Origin: Desulfobacter hydrogenophilus
GTDB lineage: Bacteria > Desulfobacterota > Desulfobacteria > Desulfobacterales > Desulfobacteraceae
Length of the DNA: 64,000 nt
NCBI RefSeq assembly: GCF_004319545.1
Contig: NZ_CP036313.1
Coordinates: forward strand, 1,614,501 to 1,678,500
Reading direction: 5' to 3'
Part shown: piece by piece, positions 8,136 to 17,559 of the stretch
Layout: each line of letters begins with the position of its first letter
How positions within the stretch are numbered: the first letter of the stretch is position 1
Notes under the pieces: generated by a model
Told to the model about the DNA's origin: nothing
Databases searched by the model: none
Seen by the model: the letters and a program-made list of their open reading frames with translations, nothing else
Made by a program: the position numbers and the translations under genes

Positions 8136-8297
8136 AAGACCGCAGATTAAATAACTTGAACGAAATAGCTTGCCTTTTGGACCATCTACTTCGTTGTATC
8201 AAAGGCCCAATAGGCCTGCTATTCAACCTTTAATACGCCTTGTAGATGAACCAAAATTCGGCGTTATTTCTGCCCAACTTATTTAATCCGCGGTCCT
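8136..8297 (+). repeat. 162-bp long-hairpin repeat, copy 1
   Basis: The element begins AAGACCGCAGATTAAATAA and ends TTATTTAATCCGCGGTCCT, so the ends are inverted repeats of about 20 bp. Inner segments also pair (TTTTGG..CATCTAC with GTAGATG..CCAAAA), so the whole unit can fold into one long imperfect hairpin. A nearly identical copy lies at 16468-16629, a reversed one at 27306-27447 and a single end at 32298-32322. It sits 44 bp from the relA/spoT stop codon. The absence of coding capacity and the inverted ends fit a MITE or REP/BIME-type mobile repeat. Confidence 0.85.
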
Positions 8298-8341
8298 AAA
8301 AAGCATCGGAATTTATTTCTTCTGATTCTCGAATTAACGAA

Positions 8342-10501
8342 TCAAGTGTCTACAGTAACGATCCGCCTGACATCGTTAACGGTTTTTACCCGGCGAAGTT
8401 CTGCCATAACTTTTTTAAGCTGTCCCGAACTTTCCACCATGATGGTGAAATAAAAAACCCCAATGCCCTCGTCCGATGTTTCCGAGTGCGCGTTTAAAAT
8501 ATTGATACCAGCCTTGGAAATGACAGCAGCAATGTCGGCCAGAAGGCCATGGCGATCGTCTGTCTTGATGCTAATGGATGCAGGGTATGATTCCTTAATA
8601 CCATTGGCCCATTCGACGTCAATAATCCGTTCACTGCTCATTTTTAAAACGTTAATGCAGTTCTTCCGGTGGATGGCGACCCCTTGGCCCTGGGTGATAT
8701 ATCCGATTATGGGATCTCCGGGCAAAGGATTGCAGCATTTTGAGAACTTGACCAGAATATCATTGAGTCCTTTTACAATAACCCCGTTGGTCCGTTTGTC
8801 CGAAGGCCGGGAAACTATTTTTTCAATAACGGCAGCATCGGTATCCTCTGGATCTTTTTCAAATTCCGGCACAGCCCGTTTCAGCACCTGAAGCGCTGTC
8901 ATTTGTCCGAACCCCACATGGGCGATCAGGTCGTCAACCGTTTTGAATCCCAATGACTCTGCCACCCTGCCGATATCACCTGACTTGATCAGGGCGTTGA
9001 AATTTTGATTACGTTTTCTGAATGTTTTCTCACACATTTCCCGTCCCAGGGAAGAGCTTCGCTCCTTTTCCCTGGCATTGATATAGGCCCTGATTTTTGT
9101 CTTTGCCTTAACTGTTTTAACAAAATTGAGCCAGTCCCGGCTGGGGTTGTGTCCTTTGGTGGTTATGATTTCAATGGTATCGCCGGTACGCAGTTCATGG
9201 GAAAAGGGTACAAGCTTACCATTGACCCGGGCACCTGTGCACTGGGCCCCAACCTCCGTGTGAATCCGGTAAGCAAAGTCAACGGGTGTGGCCTTTTTGG
9301 GAAGCGTTTTGATCTCGCCTGCCGGGGTAAATACGTAAATTTCTCCGGGATAGAGATCTATGCGCACATTTTCAAGGAATTCATCCGGATCTTTGAGGTT
9401 TTCCTGGTTCTCCACAAGATTCCGAATCCAGGCAAACAGTTCGCCGGTGTTTTCGTCAATTTTGCTACCTTCCTTGTATGACCAGTGGGCTGCTATGCCG
9501 GATTCTGCCACCCGGTTCATTTCATGGGTCCTGATCTGAATTTCCACCCGTTCACCCTTGGGGCCGATTACCGTGGTGTGGATGGACTGGTACATATTGG
9601 GCTTGGGATTGCCGATATAGTCCTTTATTTTGTAATATATGGGTTTCCACATGGAGTGAACCGCCCCCATGGCAGCATAACACTGGGGCACGGTGTCCAG
9701 GATGATGCGAAAGGCAATGATGTCATAAACCTCATGAAATTCAAGGCCCTGGGACAACATTTTCTGGTAAATGGAGTAAAAGGATTTAAACCGTCCCTTG
9801 ATCTGGCAGGGCAATTCCATCTCATCCATTTTATAATGCAGGGAGTTTGAGACCTCATCAATATATGCTTCCTGCTCGTCCTTGGCTTTATTAACCAGGG
9901 TAAGGATACGATCGTGCTCTTCACGCAGGGTGTAAAAAAAGGCCATTTCTTCCAGTTCATTTTTAATCCAGAAGATGCCAAGACGTGCGGCGATGGGTGC
10001 ATAGATATCCAGGGTTTCCTGGGCGATGGCGGCCTGTTTTTCAGGTTTTTTGTGGTATTTGAGGGTCCGCATATTGTGCAGACGGTCTGCCAACTTGATG
10101 AGAACAACCCGGATATCATCTGCCATGGCCAAAATCATTTTACGCAGAGATTCTGCCTGCTGGGCGACCTTGGTGGCCGCATGCAGGGCGGACAGCTTTG
10201 TTACGCCCTCCACAATATGCGCGACCCCGGGACCAAACATATCGGAAATATCTTCTTTGGTGGCCGGGGTGTCCTCAATGACATCATGGAGCAAGGCCGC
10301 AGCAATGCTCTCCATGTCCAGCTTCATGTCTGCCAGGATATTAGCAACCTCCAGGGGGTGGGATAGATAAGGTTCTCCAGAGAGCCGGACCTGGCCTTCA
10401 TGAACCCGGGCGGAATAGATATAAGCCCGGTCAATGAGCGAGACATCCGCATCTGGACTATATTCATAAATTTTGTCCAATATGTCGGTGATTCGAATCA
10501 T
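8342..10501 (-). CDS. RelA/SpoT-type (p)ppGpp synthetase/hydrolase
   Basis: This 719-residue enzyme makes and degrades the alarmone (p)ppGpp. The N-terminal HD hydrolase domain keeps the metal site LLHDVIEDT (H72, D73, E76, D77), so hydrolysis is expected. The synthetase domain has YKIKDYIGNPKPNMYQSIHT near 290 and EIQIRTHEMNRVAESGIAAHW. KIKD replaces the RxKD signature of bifunctional enzymes but keeps its charge. A TGS domain follows (about 385-445), with a C-terminal ACT domain (about 645-715). The length matches bifunctional Rel/SpoT. AGGATAAA precedes the ATG. It is last in the ispG-proS-relA direction, 128 bp after proS, and its 3' end is followed by a mobile repeat. Confidence 0.95.
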   Translation of the reverse strand: MIRITDILDKIYEYSPDADVSLIDRAYIYSARVHEGQVRLSGEPYLSHPLEVANILADMKLDMESIAAALLHDVIEDTPATKEDISDMFGPGVAHIVEGVTKLSALHAATKVAQQAESLRKMILAMADDIRVVLIKLADRLHNMRTLKYHKKPEKQAAIAQETLDIYAPIAARLGIFWIKNELEEMAFFYTLREEHDRILTLVNKAKDEQEAYIDEVSNSLHYKMDEMELPCQIKGRFKSFYSIYQKMLSQGLEFHEVYDIIAFRIILDTVPQCYAAMGAVHSMWKPIYYKIKDYIGNPKPNMYQSIHTTVIGPKGERVEIQIRTHEMNRVAESGIAAHWSYKEGSKIDENTGELFAWIRNLVENQENLKDPDEFLENVRIDLYPGEIYVFTPAGEIKTLPKKATPVDFAYRIHTEVGAQCTGARVNGKLVPFSHELRTGDTIEIITTKGHNPSRDWLNFVKTVKAKTKIRAYINAREKERSSSLGREMCEKTFRKRNQNFNALIKSGDIGRVAESLGFKTVDDLIAHVGFGQMTALQVLKRAVPEFEKDPEDTDAAVIEKIVSRPSDKRTNGVIVKGLNDILVKFSKCCNPLPGDPIIGYITQGQGVAIHRKNCINVLKMSSERIIDVEWANGIKESYPASISIKTDDRHGLLADIAAVISKAGINILNAHSETSDEGIGVFYFTIMVESSGQLKKVMAELRRVKTVNDVRRIVTVDT

Positions 10502-10629
10502 TTTATCCTACCGGTTGTTGCGTTGTTTTAAGTTTTTTTATATGAAAATCCCAATGAGTTGTTAAATGGCTTTCATGTTTTGTTGTGGGTTGCGCCTGGG
10601 TGCTGATAGACCAGGTCGCCCCATGACTG

Positions 10630-12135
10630 TTAGTAGGCCTTGGCAAACAGAACCCGTCGATCACTTTTTGCACCACAGCAAATACAGGTTCCCTCTTCGT
10701 CAGGGCTGTCAAAGGGAATGCACCGAATGGTTACGGACAGATCCTGTTTTATTTTTTCTTCACACTGCCCTGATCCGCACCAGTGGGCCATGACAAACGC
10801 GCCGTTGTTATACCCTTTTGCGTTTTTATACAGATCGTAAAACTTATCTTTTTCATCAATGAAAACGGTGTTGGCTTCCCGAAAAGCGTGGGCACGCTGG
10901 AACAAGGTGTCCTGGATGTCATCCAGAATGTCGGCAATGGTATTTATAAATTCATCCCTGTTAAGCCCCTTTTTCTCACCGGTGTCCCTGCGGGCCATGA
11001 ACACACTGTTATTTTCAATGTCCCTGGGACCCAGTTCCACGCGCACCGGAATACCTTTTTTCACCCATTCCCAACCCCTGGCACCACCGATATCCCGACT
11101 GTCGATCTCCACTTCCACGGGCAGGCCGTAATAGGTCTGTTGTCTTAGGGCAACTTTAAGGGTTTCAGCGCTTTCCAGAACACCTGAATTGTCAGCCCCC
11201 TTCTTGATAATGGGCAGGATCACCACATGGGCCGGGGCAATGCGCGGCGGGACGACCAGGCCGTCATCATCGGAATGCACCATGATCATGCCGCCGATCA
11301 TCCGGGTGGATGTTCCCCAGGACGTGGTCCATGCATAGTCTTCCTGGCCCGCTTCATTCTGAAATTTTATGTTGGAGCTTTTGGCAAAATTCTGGCCCAG
11401 GAAATGGGAGGTACCGGCTTGAAGCGCCCTTTTGTCCTGCATCATGGCTTCAATACAGGTGGTGTCATCCGCCCCGGGAAACCGTTCGGATTCACTCTTA
11501 CGGCCTTTGATTACCGGCATGGCCAGCCGCTCCTCAACAAACCTGGCGTAAATTTCCAGCATTTGAAGGGTACGTTCCATGGCCTCATCTTTGGTGGCAT
11601 GGGCCGTATGCCCTTCCTGCCATAAAAACTCACTGGTGCGCAGAAACATGCGCGTGCGCATTTCCCAGCGCACCACATTGGCCCACTGGTTTAAAAGAAT
11701 GGGCAGATCCCGGTAGGATGAGGTCCATCTGGACATGGACTCACCAATAATGGTTTCGGATGTGGGCCGGACAATCAATGGCTCGGCCAGCTCCCCGGCC
11801 GGTACAAGCCGGCCGTCTTCGCCCTTTTCCAGCTTGTGATGGGTGACAACGGCACACTCCTTGGCAAAGCCGTCCACATGCTCGGCCTCTTTTTCAAGGT
11901 AGCTTAGGGGAATAAATAATGGGAAATAGGCGTTTTTTACCCCGGTTTCCTTGAACATGGCATCCATCTGACGCTGGATGTTTTCCCAGATCGCAAATCC
12001 CCAGGGTTTAATCACCATGCATCCGCGGACCGGAGAATTTTCTGACATGTCCGAGGCTTTTACCACCTCCTGGTACCACTGGGAATAATCTTCTTCCCTG
12101 GTGGGGGTGATGGCGGTTTTAACTTTCTTTCCCAT
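10630..12135 (-). CDS. proS: prolyl-tRNA synthetase, eukaryote/archaeal type
   Basis: This class II enzyme charges tRNA-Pro. At 501 residues it is the short archaeal/eukaryotic-like form, lacking the large editing insertion of the E. coli type. Visible landmarks are WGFAIWENIQRQMD, the motif 2 region RWEMRTRMFLRTSEFLWQEGHTAH, the motif 3-like MIGGMIMVHSDDDGLVVPPRIAP, and a C-terminal zinc-type segment (CGSGQCEEK and CICCGAKSD). The proS ATG at 12135 lies inside the end of ispG, a 17-bp overlap, so translation is probably coupled. This type of ProRS is common in several anaerobic bacterial groups through old transfer. Confidence 0.95.
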   Translation of the reverse strand: MGKKVKTAITPTREEDYSQWYQEVVKASDMSENSPVRGCMVIKPWGFAIWENIQRQMDAMFKETGVKNAYFPLFIPLSYLEKEAEHVDGFAKECAVVTHHKLEKGEDGRLVPAGELAEPLIVRPTSETIIGESMSRWTSSYRDLPILLNQWANVVRWEMRTRMFLRTSEFLWQEGHTAHATKDEAMERTLQMLEIYARFVEERLAMPVIKGRKSESERFPGADDTTCIEAMMQDKRALQAGTSHFLGQNFAKSSNIKFQNEAGQEDYAWTTSWGTSTRMIGGMIMVHSDDDGLVVPPRIAPAHVVILPIIKKGADNSGVLESAETLKVALRQQTYYGLPVEVEIDSRDIGGARGWEWVKKGIPVRVELGPRDIENNSVFMARRDTGEKKGLNRDEFINTIADILDDIQDTLFQRAHAFREANTVFIDEKDKFYDLYKNAKGYNNGAFVMAHWCGSGQCEEKIKQDLSVTIRCIPFDSPDEEGTCICCGAKSDRRVLFAKAY

Positions 12136-13213
12136 TTATTTCCTCCGCATTTAAGATCATTGCGTCAATTTCTTTTATCAATTCATCCACAAGATACGCC
12201 TGGTCAATTTTGCGGATAACTTTTCCCTTTTTAAACAAAATTCCCATGCCGTCACCACCGGCAATACCGATGTCCGCTTCTTTGGCTTCTCCCGGACCAT
12301 TGACCACGCATCCCATAATAGCAACTTTAATCCGTGCTGAGCGCTCAAGTAAAGCTTTTTCTACCTGTTCGGCAATTTTAAACAAATTTATTTTACACCG
12401 CCCGCAGGTGGGACAGGAAATCAGCTCCGGACCCCGTTGACGCAAACCCAATGCCCGTAAAATTTCATACCCGGTACGGATCTCTTCCACCGGGTCCCGG
12501 GTCAGCGAAACCCGGATGGTGTCCCCGATTCCTTCGGACAGCAGCATGCCGATGCCGATGGCGGACTTGGTAATGCCGGCATAAAGCCCACCCGCCTCGG
12601 TAATCCCCACATGAAGGGGCACGTCGGTCAACGGGGAAAGCTGCCGGTAGGCCTCCACGGTACGTTCCACATCCGAAGCCTTCAAGGAGACCTTAATATT
12701 ATAAAACCCCAGATCTTCTAAAATCCGGATATTGGCAAGAGCGCTTTCCACCATGCCCCGGGCCGTCACACCGTATTGCTTCTCAATTTCTTTTTCCAAA
12801 GATCCGCCGTTTACCCCGATGCGGATGGGAAGGTTGTGGACCTTGGCACAGTCCACAACTGCTTTTATTTTGTCGGCCGTGCCGATATTCCCCGGATTGA
12901 TCCGCAGCCCATCCACACCGGATTCGGCCGAAGCAATGGCCAGCCGCCAGTCAAAATGGATGTCGGCAATCAAGGGGATGTGAATTTTTTCTTTAATTTT
13001 TTTTAAAGCCTTGGCCGCTTCCATATCCGGCACGGCTGCCCGGATAATTTCGCACCCGGCCTTTTCCAGGGACAATATCTGATTTATAGTGGCTTGCACA
13101 TCCTGGGTCTGGGTATTGGTCATGGACTGAACCGAAACCTGTGCCCCGGAGCCCACGGGTTGTGATCCCACCTTTATCTGCCGGGTTTTCCGGCGTTCTT
13201 TGAGCAGCGGCAT
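12119..13213 (-). CDS. ispG: 4-hydroxy-3-methylbut-2-en-1-yl diphosphate synthase
   Basis: IspG is the Fe-S enzyme of the penultimate step of the MEP isoprenoid pathway, converting MEcPP to HMBPP. The 364-residue protein has the TIM-barrel start (VQSMTNTQTQDVQAT), the LIADIHFDWRLA stretch, and the C-terminal [4Fe-4S] cysteines in CPTCGRCKINL (near 268-271) and MGCVVNGPGEA (near 303). AGGATTTAA precedes the ATG. Its stop overlaps the proS start, which makes an ispG-proS pair. Confidence 0.95.
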   Translation of the reverse strand: MPLLKERRKTRQIKVGSQPVGSGAQVSVQSMTNTQTQDVQATINQILSLEKAGCEIIRAAVPDMEAAKALKKIKEKIHIPLIADIHFDWRLAIASAESGVDGLRINPGNIGTADKIKAVVDCAKVHNLPIRIGVNGGSLEKEIEKQYGVTARGMVESALANIRILEDLGFYNIKVSLKASDVERTVEAYRQLSPLTDVPLHVGITEAGGLYAGITKSAIGIGMLLSEGIGDTIRVSLTRDPVEEIRTGYEILRALGLRQRGPELISCPTCGRCKINLFKIAEQVEKALLERSARIKVAIMGCVVNGPGEAKEADIGIAGGDGMGILFKKGKVIRKIDQAYLVDELIKEIDAMILNAEEINGKES

Positions 13214-13434
13214 AAATTAAATCCTTATTTTAAAAAAGCAAATGCCTGCATCGCAATTTTCAGATGCAAGCATATTTCTATAACCGATTAACTTACCATA
13301 TTGGGATAGTTTTTTTCAAGATATTGCTGACAGGCCATCGCCGGGACAAGGGTAAAAAGCCAATAAAGCCCTGAAGCCCCCCGAATTTCGGTCCCTTGTT
13401 TTTTTACATGCATCTTTGTATTGTACGTTCCAAC

Positions 13435-14091
13435 ATGAAAAAATCCTCTAAAAACAGGCTCACCATACATCAACAGGCGTTATTTCCCAAGGACACCCTT
13501 TTTGATAAAATTGCAAGGGCGGTATGCCGGTCCCAGACGCTGCCGAGAAAAGAACTTTACGAAGCATGGGAGGTGGCAAAGCGAATCAGAAGGATCTTCC
13601 GGGGTGGCAGAATAGTGGATTTGGCATGTGGCCACGGTCTGGTTTCCCATATTTTACTATTAATAGATGATACCTCGCCCAACGCCCTTGCCGTTGATAC
13701 GCATATTCCACAAAATGCAAACGCGCTGTCCCAAAATTTGATCAACACATGGCCCCGGTTAAAGGATAGAATTTTTTTTAGCCAGATGCCCCTTGAGCAG
13801 GTAGAACTATCTTCCCAGGATATTGTTGTATCCGTACATGCCTGTGGTACGCTTACAGATACGGTTATTGAAAAAGCGTTGTCGGCAAGGGCAAAACTTG
13901 CGGTGCTTCCATGCTGCCATGATCTTGACGCTTGCGACACAGGCGGCCTTGAAGGCTGGATGGACGGCCCCCTGGCCGTGGATGCCACACGGGCATTCAA
14001 ATTGGCCGGCAAAGGATATACAGTGATGACAAAAAAGATTCCTGTAGAAATCACGCCTAAAAATCGTCTTCTCATGGCATATCCCAAATGA
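13435..14091 (+). CDS. class I SAM-dependent methyltransferase-like protein
   Basis: The product is about 218 residues if it begins at the ATG at 13435 (MKKSSKNRL); an alternative TTG at 13396 in the same frame would add 13. It contains a Rossmann glycine motif, IVDLACGHGLVSHILL, then a VSVHACGTLTDTVI segment and LPCCHDLDACD. That is the layout of a small methyltransferase subgroup related to METTL25-type proteins. The substrate is unknown. There is no clear Shine-Dalgarno. It is divergent from ispG and stands alone before the aconitase gene. Confidence 0.65.
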   Translation: MKKSSKNRLTIHQQALFPKDTLFDKIARAVCRSQTLPRKELYEAWEVAKRIRRIFRGGRIVDLACGHGLVSHILLLIDDTSPNALAVDTHIPQNANALSQNLINTWPRLKDRIFFSQMPLEQVELSSQDIVVSVHACGTLTDTVIEKALSARAKLAVLPCCHDLDACDTGGLEGWMDGPLAVDATRAFKLAGKGYTVMTKKIPVEITPKNRLLMAYPK

Positions 14092-14368
14092 TGAAGAATC
14101 AATTAGGAACCGCCACTGAATTTTCAATGTAAATCCATAAAATTTTATAATTAATATAAACTAATTTTAACATATTTAATATTTCTTGACAAAAAGCATC
14201 TTACTATCCTAAAAACATGATTGGCGTACTTGCAGCTCAGATAATCGTACTATCGGAGATAAAAATTTGAGTCCTCGGCTTAAGGGGATGAAAGTATGGT
14301 TCATGTGCTTTCAAAGAATTCCGTTTGGATCGAGGCATTGATCATAACCATAAACGAAGAGAGGTAAA

Positions 14369-16285
14369 ATGAGCGCTTTAGGTTTAACACACAAAATTCT
14401 TAAAGACCACTTGGTCGAACCGGCTGAATTGCCGGCACCCGGAGAATTGATTAAAATCAAGATTGATGAGGCTTTCACACAGGATGCCACAGGTACCATG
14501 TGTATGCTTCAGCTGGAAGCCATGGGCGTTGATAAAGTAAAACCCCTTGCTGTAAACTTTGTTGACCACAGTATGCTCCAATCGGGTTTCAGAAACCCGG
14601 ATGACCATCAATACCTGAGAACTGTTGCCGCAAAACTTGGCATCATCTTTTCTCCGCCGGGCACCGGTATCTGTCATTTCACCAATATGGAAAACTTCGT
14701 TAAACCCGGTATGACAGGCGTTGGTGCTGACAGTCATACTGTAAATGCCGGTGGTGCAGGTGCGATCTTCATGGGTGCTGGTGGATATGACGTTGCACTG
14801 GCAATGGCTACAGGCATGTACACCATGCCCATGCCCAAGGTGACCAAGGTTAACCTGACCGGTCAGCTGGCCAAAAACTGTATGGCCATGGACGTCATCT
14901 TAAAGATGCTGGAAATCGTATCCGTAAAAGGCGGCAAGGGCATTATCTTTGAGTATGCAGGTCCCGGCGTTAAAACCCTGTCTCTGACAGAACGTGCCAC
15001 CATCACCAACATGGGTGCTGAAATGGGTGCCACCACCTCTATCTTCCCAAGTGATGAAAACACCAAAGCCTTCCTGGAAAGCCGTGGTCGCGGTGGTGAC
15101 TACACCGAACTGTCCGCAGATGAAGGCGCTTCCTATGATGCAGAAATTAATGTTAACCTGTCTGAAATCGAACCGCTGATCGCCATCTATCCCTCTCCGG
15201 GTAATGTTGAAAAAGTTAAAGATCATGCCGGAACTAAAATTCATCAGGTCTGTATCGGTTCCTGTACCAACAGCTCCTTTGAAAATATCGCCACATTTGC
15301 AGAATCCCTTAAAGGCAAACGTGTTAAAGTTGATACCCTGCTATATCCGGGTTCCAGATCCGTTGCCATGCAGCTTGCCGACGCAGGTTACATCTCAATG
15401 ATGTTTAATTCCGGCGTCAGAATCATGGAGAATGGTTGCGGCGCCTGCATCGGCCAGGGCGGTTCCCCCCCAAGTGAAGGTATCACCCTCAGAACTTTCA
15501 ACCGTAACTTCCCGAAACGTTCAGGTACGGACGACGCCCAGTGTCATCTGATCAGCCCGCTTGTTGCAGCGGCCAGTGCCTTGACCGGTGAAATTACCGT
15601 TCCTGAAGCAAAAGACATTGCCATTAACGTCATTCCGCCTGTTATCGACACGGATTCTTTCATCATGCCGGATAAGGCCGATAAGTCCGAAGGCGTTGTT
15701 CGCGGACCCAACATCATGGCACTGCCTGAATTCTCACCGCTGCCCGACGTTGTGAAAGGCGAAGTTCTGCTTAAAACCGGCGACAACATCAGTACTGACG
15801 ACATCCAGCCTGCCGGTGTATTCCTGCCCCTGCGCTCCAATGTTAAAGAATATGCCATGCAGGCAACTTACAACCAGGTTGACAGCACCTTCGCCGAACG
15901 CGCTGTGGCTCACAGAGACGCCGGCGGAGAAGGTTTCATTATTGGTGCTGAAAACTACGGTCAGGGAAGTTCCCGTGAGCATGCTGCACTTTGCCCAAGA
16001 TGGCTTGGCATCCGCGCTGTCATTGTTAAATCTTTTGCCCGTATCCATGTGGCCAACCTGGTTAACTTCGGTATCGTTCCCATGACCTTTAAGAACCCGG
16101 CTGACTATGACAAAATTAAACAGGGCGACACCGTATCCTTTGATGCCACAAACCTGGCCGGAGATCTGTTCCTTGAGGTCAATGGAGAAAAACTTCCCCT
16201 TGAACCTGCTTTTGACAAAGACATGATCCCCACGCTTAAACTAGGTGGTGCTCTGGCTCAGTTTAAAGCGACCTACAAGGGATAA
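14369..16285 (+). CDS. aconitate hydratase
   Basis: The 638-residue product interconverts citrate and isocitrate with a [4Fe-4S] cluster. Cluster cysteines lie in CIGSCTNSS near residue 293 and CGACIGQG near 355. The GADSHT motif is near 120. The C-terminal swivel domain carries GAENYGQGSSREHAA, with the catalytic Ser/Arg. It is shorter than AcnA or AcnB of E. coli and fits the compact aconitase form found in Desulfobacterota. I therefore avoid an acnA/acnB label. GAGAGG precedes the ATG. In Desulfobacter-type organisms an oxidative TCA cycle uses this step; that part is context knowledge. A strong terminator follows. Confidence 0.92.
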   Translation: MSALGLTHKILKDHLVEPAELPAPGELIKIKIDEAFTQDATGTMCMLQLEAMGVDKVKPLAVNFVDHSMLQSGFRNPDDHQYLRTVAAKLGIIFSPPGTGICHFTNMENFVKPGMTGVGADSHTVNAGGAGAIFMGAGGYDVALAMATGMYTMPMPKVTKVNLTGQLAKNCMAMDVILKMLEIVSVKGGKGIIFEYAGPGVKTLSLTERATITNMGAEMGATTSIFPSDENTKAFLESRGRGGDYTELSADEGASYDAEINVNLSEIEPLIAIYPSPGNVEKVKDHAGTKIHQVCIGSCTNSSFENIATFAESLKGKRVKVDTLLYPGSRSVAMQLADAGYISMMFNSGVRIMENGCGACIGQGGSPPSEGITLRTFNRNFPKRSGTDDAQCHLISPLVAAASALTGEITVPEAKDIAINVIPPVIDTDSFIMPDKADKSEGVVRGPNIMALPEFSPLPDVVKGEVLLKTGDNISTDDIQPAGVFLPLRSNVKEYAMQATYNQVDSTFAERAVAHRDAGGEGFIIGAENYGQGSSREHAALCPRWLGIRAVIVKSFARIHVANLVNFGIVPMTFKNPADYDKIKQGDTVSFDATNLAGDLFLEVNGEKLPLEPAFDKDMIPTLKLGGALAQFKATYKG

Positions 16286-16348
16286 CCACTGTATAATTAA
16301 AGTGCTAAGGTCGGGAAACGCCATTCCCCGACATACATAAGAAAAAAG

Positions 16349-16379
16349 GGGGATAATCAATAGATTATCCCCTTTTTTT
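16349..16379 (+). terminator. intrinsic terminator after aconitase
   Basis: GGGGATAATC (16349-16358) pairs with GATTATCCCC (16363-16372) around a 4-nt loop, followed by seven T. The stem is extended by flanking A and T runs. It lies 63 bp after the aconitase stop. Confidence 0.85.
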
Positions 16380-16467
16380 GTTTTAAGAATATGAATTCGA
16401 AGAAGTATCCCTCTCTAATCGATACACATCATTTCAAAAGGAGGGATTTAAAAGCCATCATATAATT

Positions 16468-16629
16468 AGGACCGCAGATTAAATACCTTGAACAAAATAG
16501 CTTACCTTTTGGCCCATCTTCTTCGTTGCATCAAAGGTCCAATCGGCCTGCTATTCAACCTTTAATGCACCTTGTAGATGAACCAAAATTCGGCGTTATT
16601 TCTGCCCAACTTATTTAATCTGCGGTCCT
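16468..16629 (+). repeat. 162-bp long-hairpin repeat, copy 2
   Basis: This is the best-preserved copy, starting AGGACCGCAGATTAAATA and ending TATTTAATCTGCGGTCCT, so the outer 18 bp are perfectly inverted. It has the same length and orientation as the copy at 8136-8297, with few substitutions. It lies between the aconitase terminator and the 3' end of the minus-strand permease gene, a place where insertion would do no harm. Confidence 0.9.
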
Positions 16630-16656
16630 TAGCAAGGCAAAAGGAAAAACCTACTA

Positions 16657-17454
16657 TTACCAAAACACAGAGATCAGCATTCTTGTGCCCACCACGTAAA
16701 GCAGCACGGCAAAAACACGTTTGAGCTTATCAACGGGCAGGTTGTGGGCAAGTTTCACCCCAATGGGCGCAGTGAGCACTGAGGCCGCGACAATTCCTGC
16801 CAAGGCGCCAAGATTAACAAATCCCAGGGAGAAGGGCGGCAGGTTCGGTGCACCAAGCCCGTTGATCACATACCCTATGAACCCGGCTGCGGCAATGGGA
16901 AACCCAATACCTGCAGAAGTACCGATGGCTTTATGGATTTTGGTATTGCACCAGGTCAGAAACGGTACGGACAGGGTACCGCCGCCAATGCCCACAAGGC
17001 TTGAAAATACACCGATGATGCTGCCCGCCGCAAAGATGCCTGCTGTGCCGGGGATGTCCCGGGTGGGTTTGGGTTTCATTCCCATGAGCATCTGGGTGGC
17101 CACATAGTATAAAAAGATACCGAAAAAACATTTAAGAAAATTGGTGGAAAGCATGGAGGCAATCCAGGTCCCTGTAAATGTCCCCACCAGGATACCCGGC
17201 GTGATTCTGAATACTACGGGCCAGACCACAGCGCCGCGTTTATGATGGGAACGCATACTTGAAACCGACGTAAACAAAATGCTTGCCAAAGACGTGCCCA
17301 GTGCCATGTGAACAATGACTTCATGGGCCACATTTTGGTGCGTAAAAACCGACGTGAGCATGGGAACAATTATAAGGCCGCCGCCAATACCTAAAAGTCC
17401 GGCTAGTACACCGGCCACACCACCTATAGCCAAATACAACGCGATATAAATCAT
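16657..17454 (-). CDS. TauE/SafE (TSUP) family membrane permease
   Basis: A 265-residue inner-membrane protein with about eight hydrophobic segments and the internal duplication typical of the family. The two glycine-rich repeats GLLGIGGGLIIVPML (near 20) and SLVGIGGGTLSVPFL (near 155) are its signatures. TSUP proteins carry sulfite, sulfoacetate or other sulfur oxyanions, or organic anions. In a sulfur-metabolising organism sulfite or a related anion is plausible but unproven. AAAGGA precedes the ATG. It is followed at its 3' side by repeat copy 2. The next gene upstream is glucokinase with about 100 bp between, so cotranscription is possible. Confidence 0.88.
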   Translation of the reverse strand: MIYIALYLAIGGVAGVLAGLLGIGGGLIIVPMLTSVFTHQNVAHEVIVHMALGTSLASILFTSVSSMRSHHKRGAVVWPVVFRITPGILVGTFTGTWIASMLSTNFLKCFFGIFLYYVATQMLMGMKPKPTRDIPGTAGIFAAGSIIGVFSSLVGIGGGTLSVPFLTWCNTKIHKAIGTSAGIGFPIAAAGFIGYVINGLGAPNLPPFSLGFVNLGALAGIVAASVLTAPIGVKLAHNLPVDKLKRVFAVLLYVVGTRMLISVFW

Positions 17455-17559
17455 CTATTCAGTCCTTTATCCGTAATCAATTAGACAAAAAGATCAATAT
17501 ATAAAATTAAGGTAAAAAAGCAATGAATAGTTAGGGAGGGCACGCTTTTTGGCCCACTG

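Noticed and set aside
13288..13413. Small minus-strand ORF of 41 residues between ispG and the methyltransferase gene
   Set aside because: No ribosome-binding site, and it overlaps the likely promoter region of two divergent genes. The hydrophobic composition alone is not enough support.
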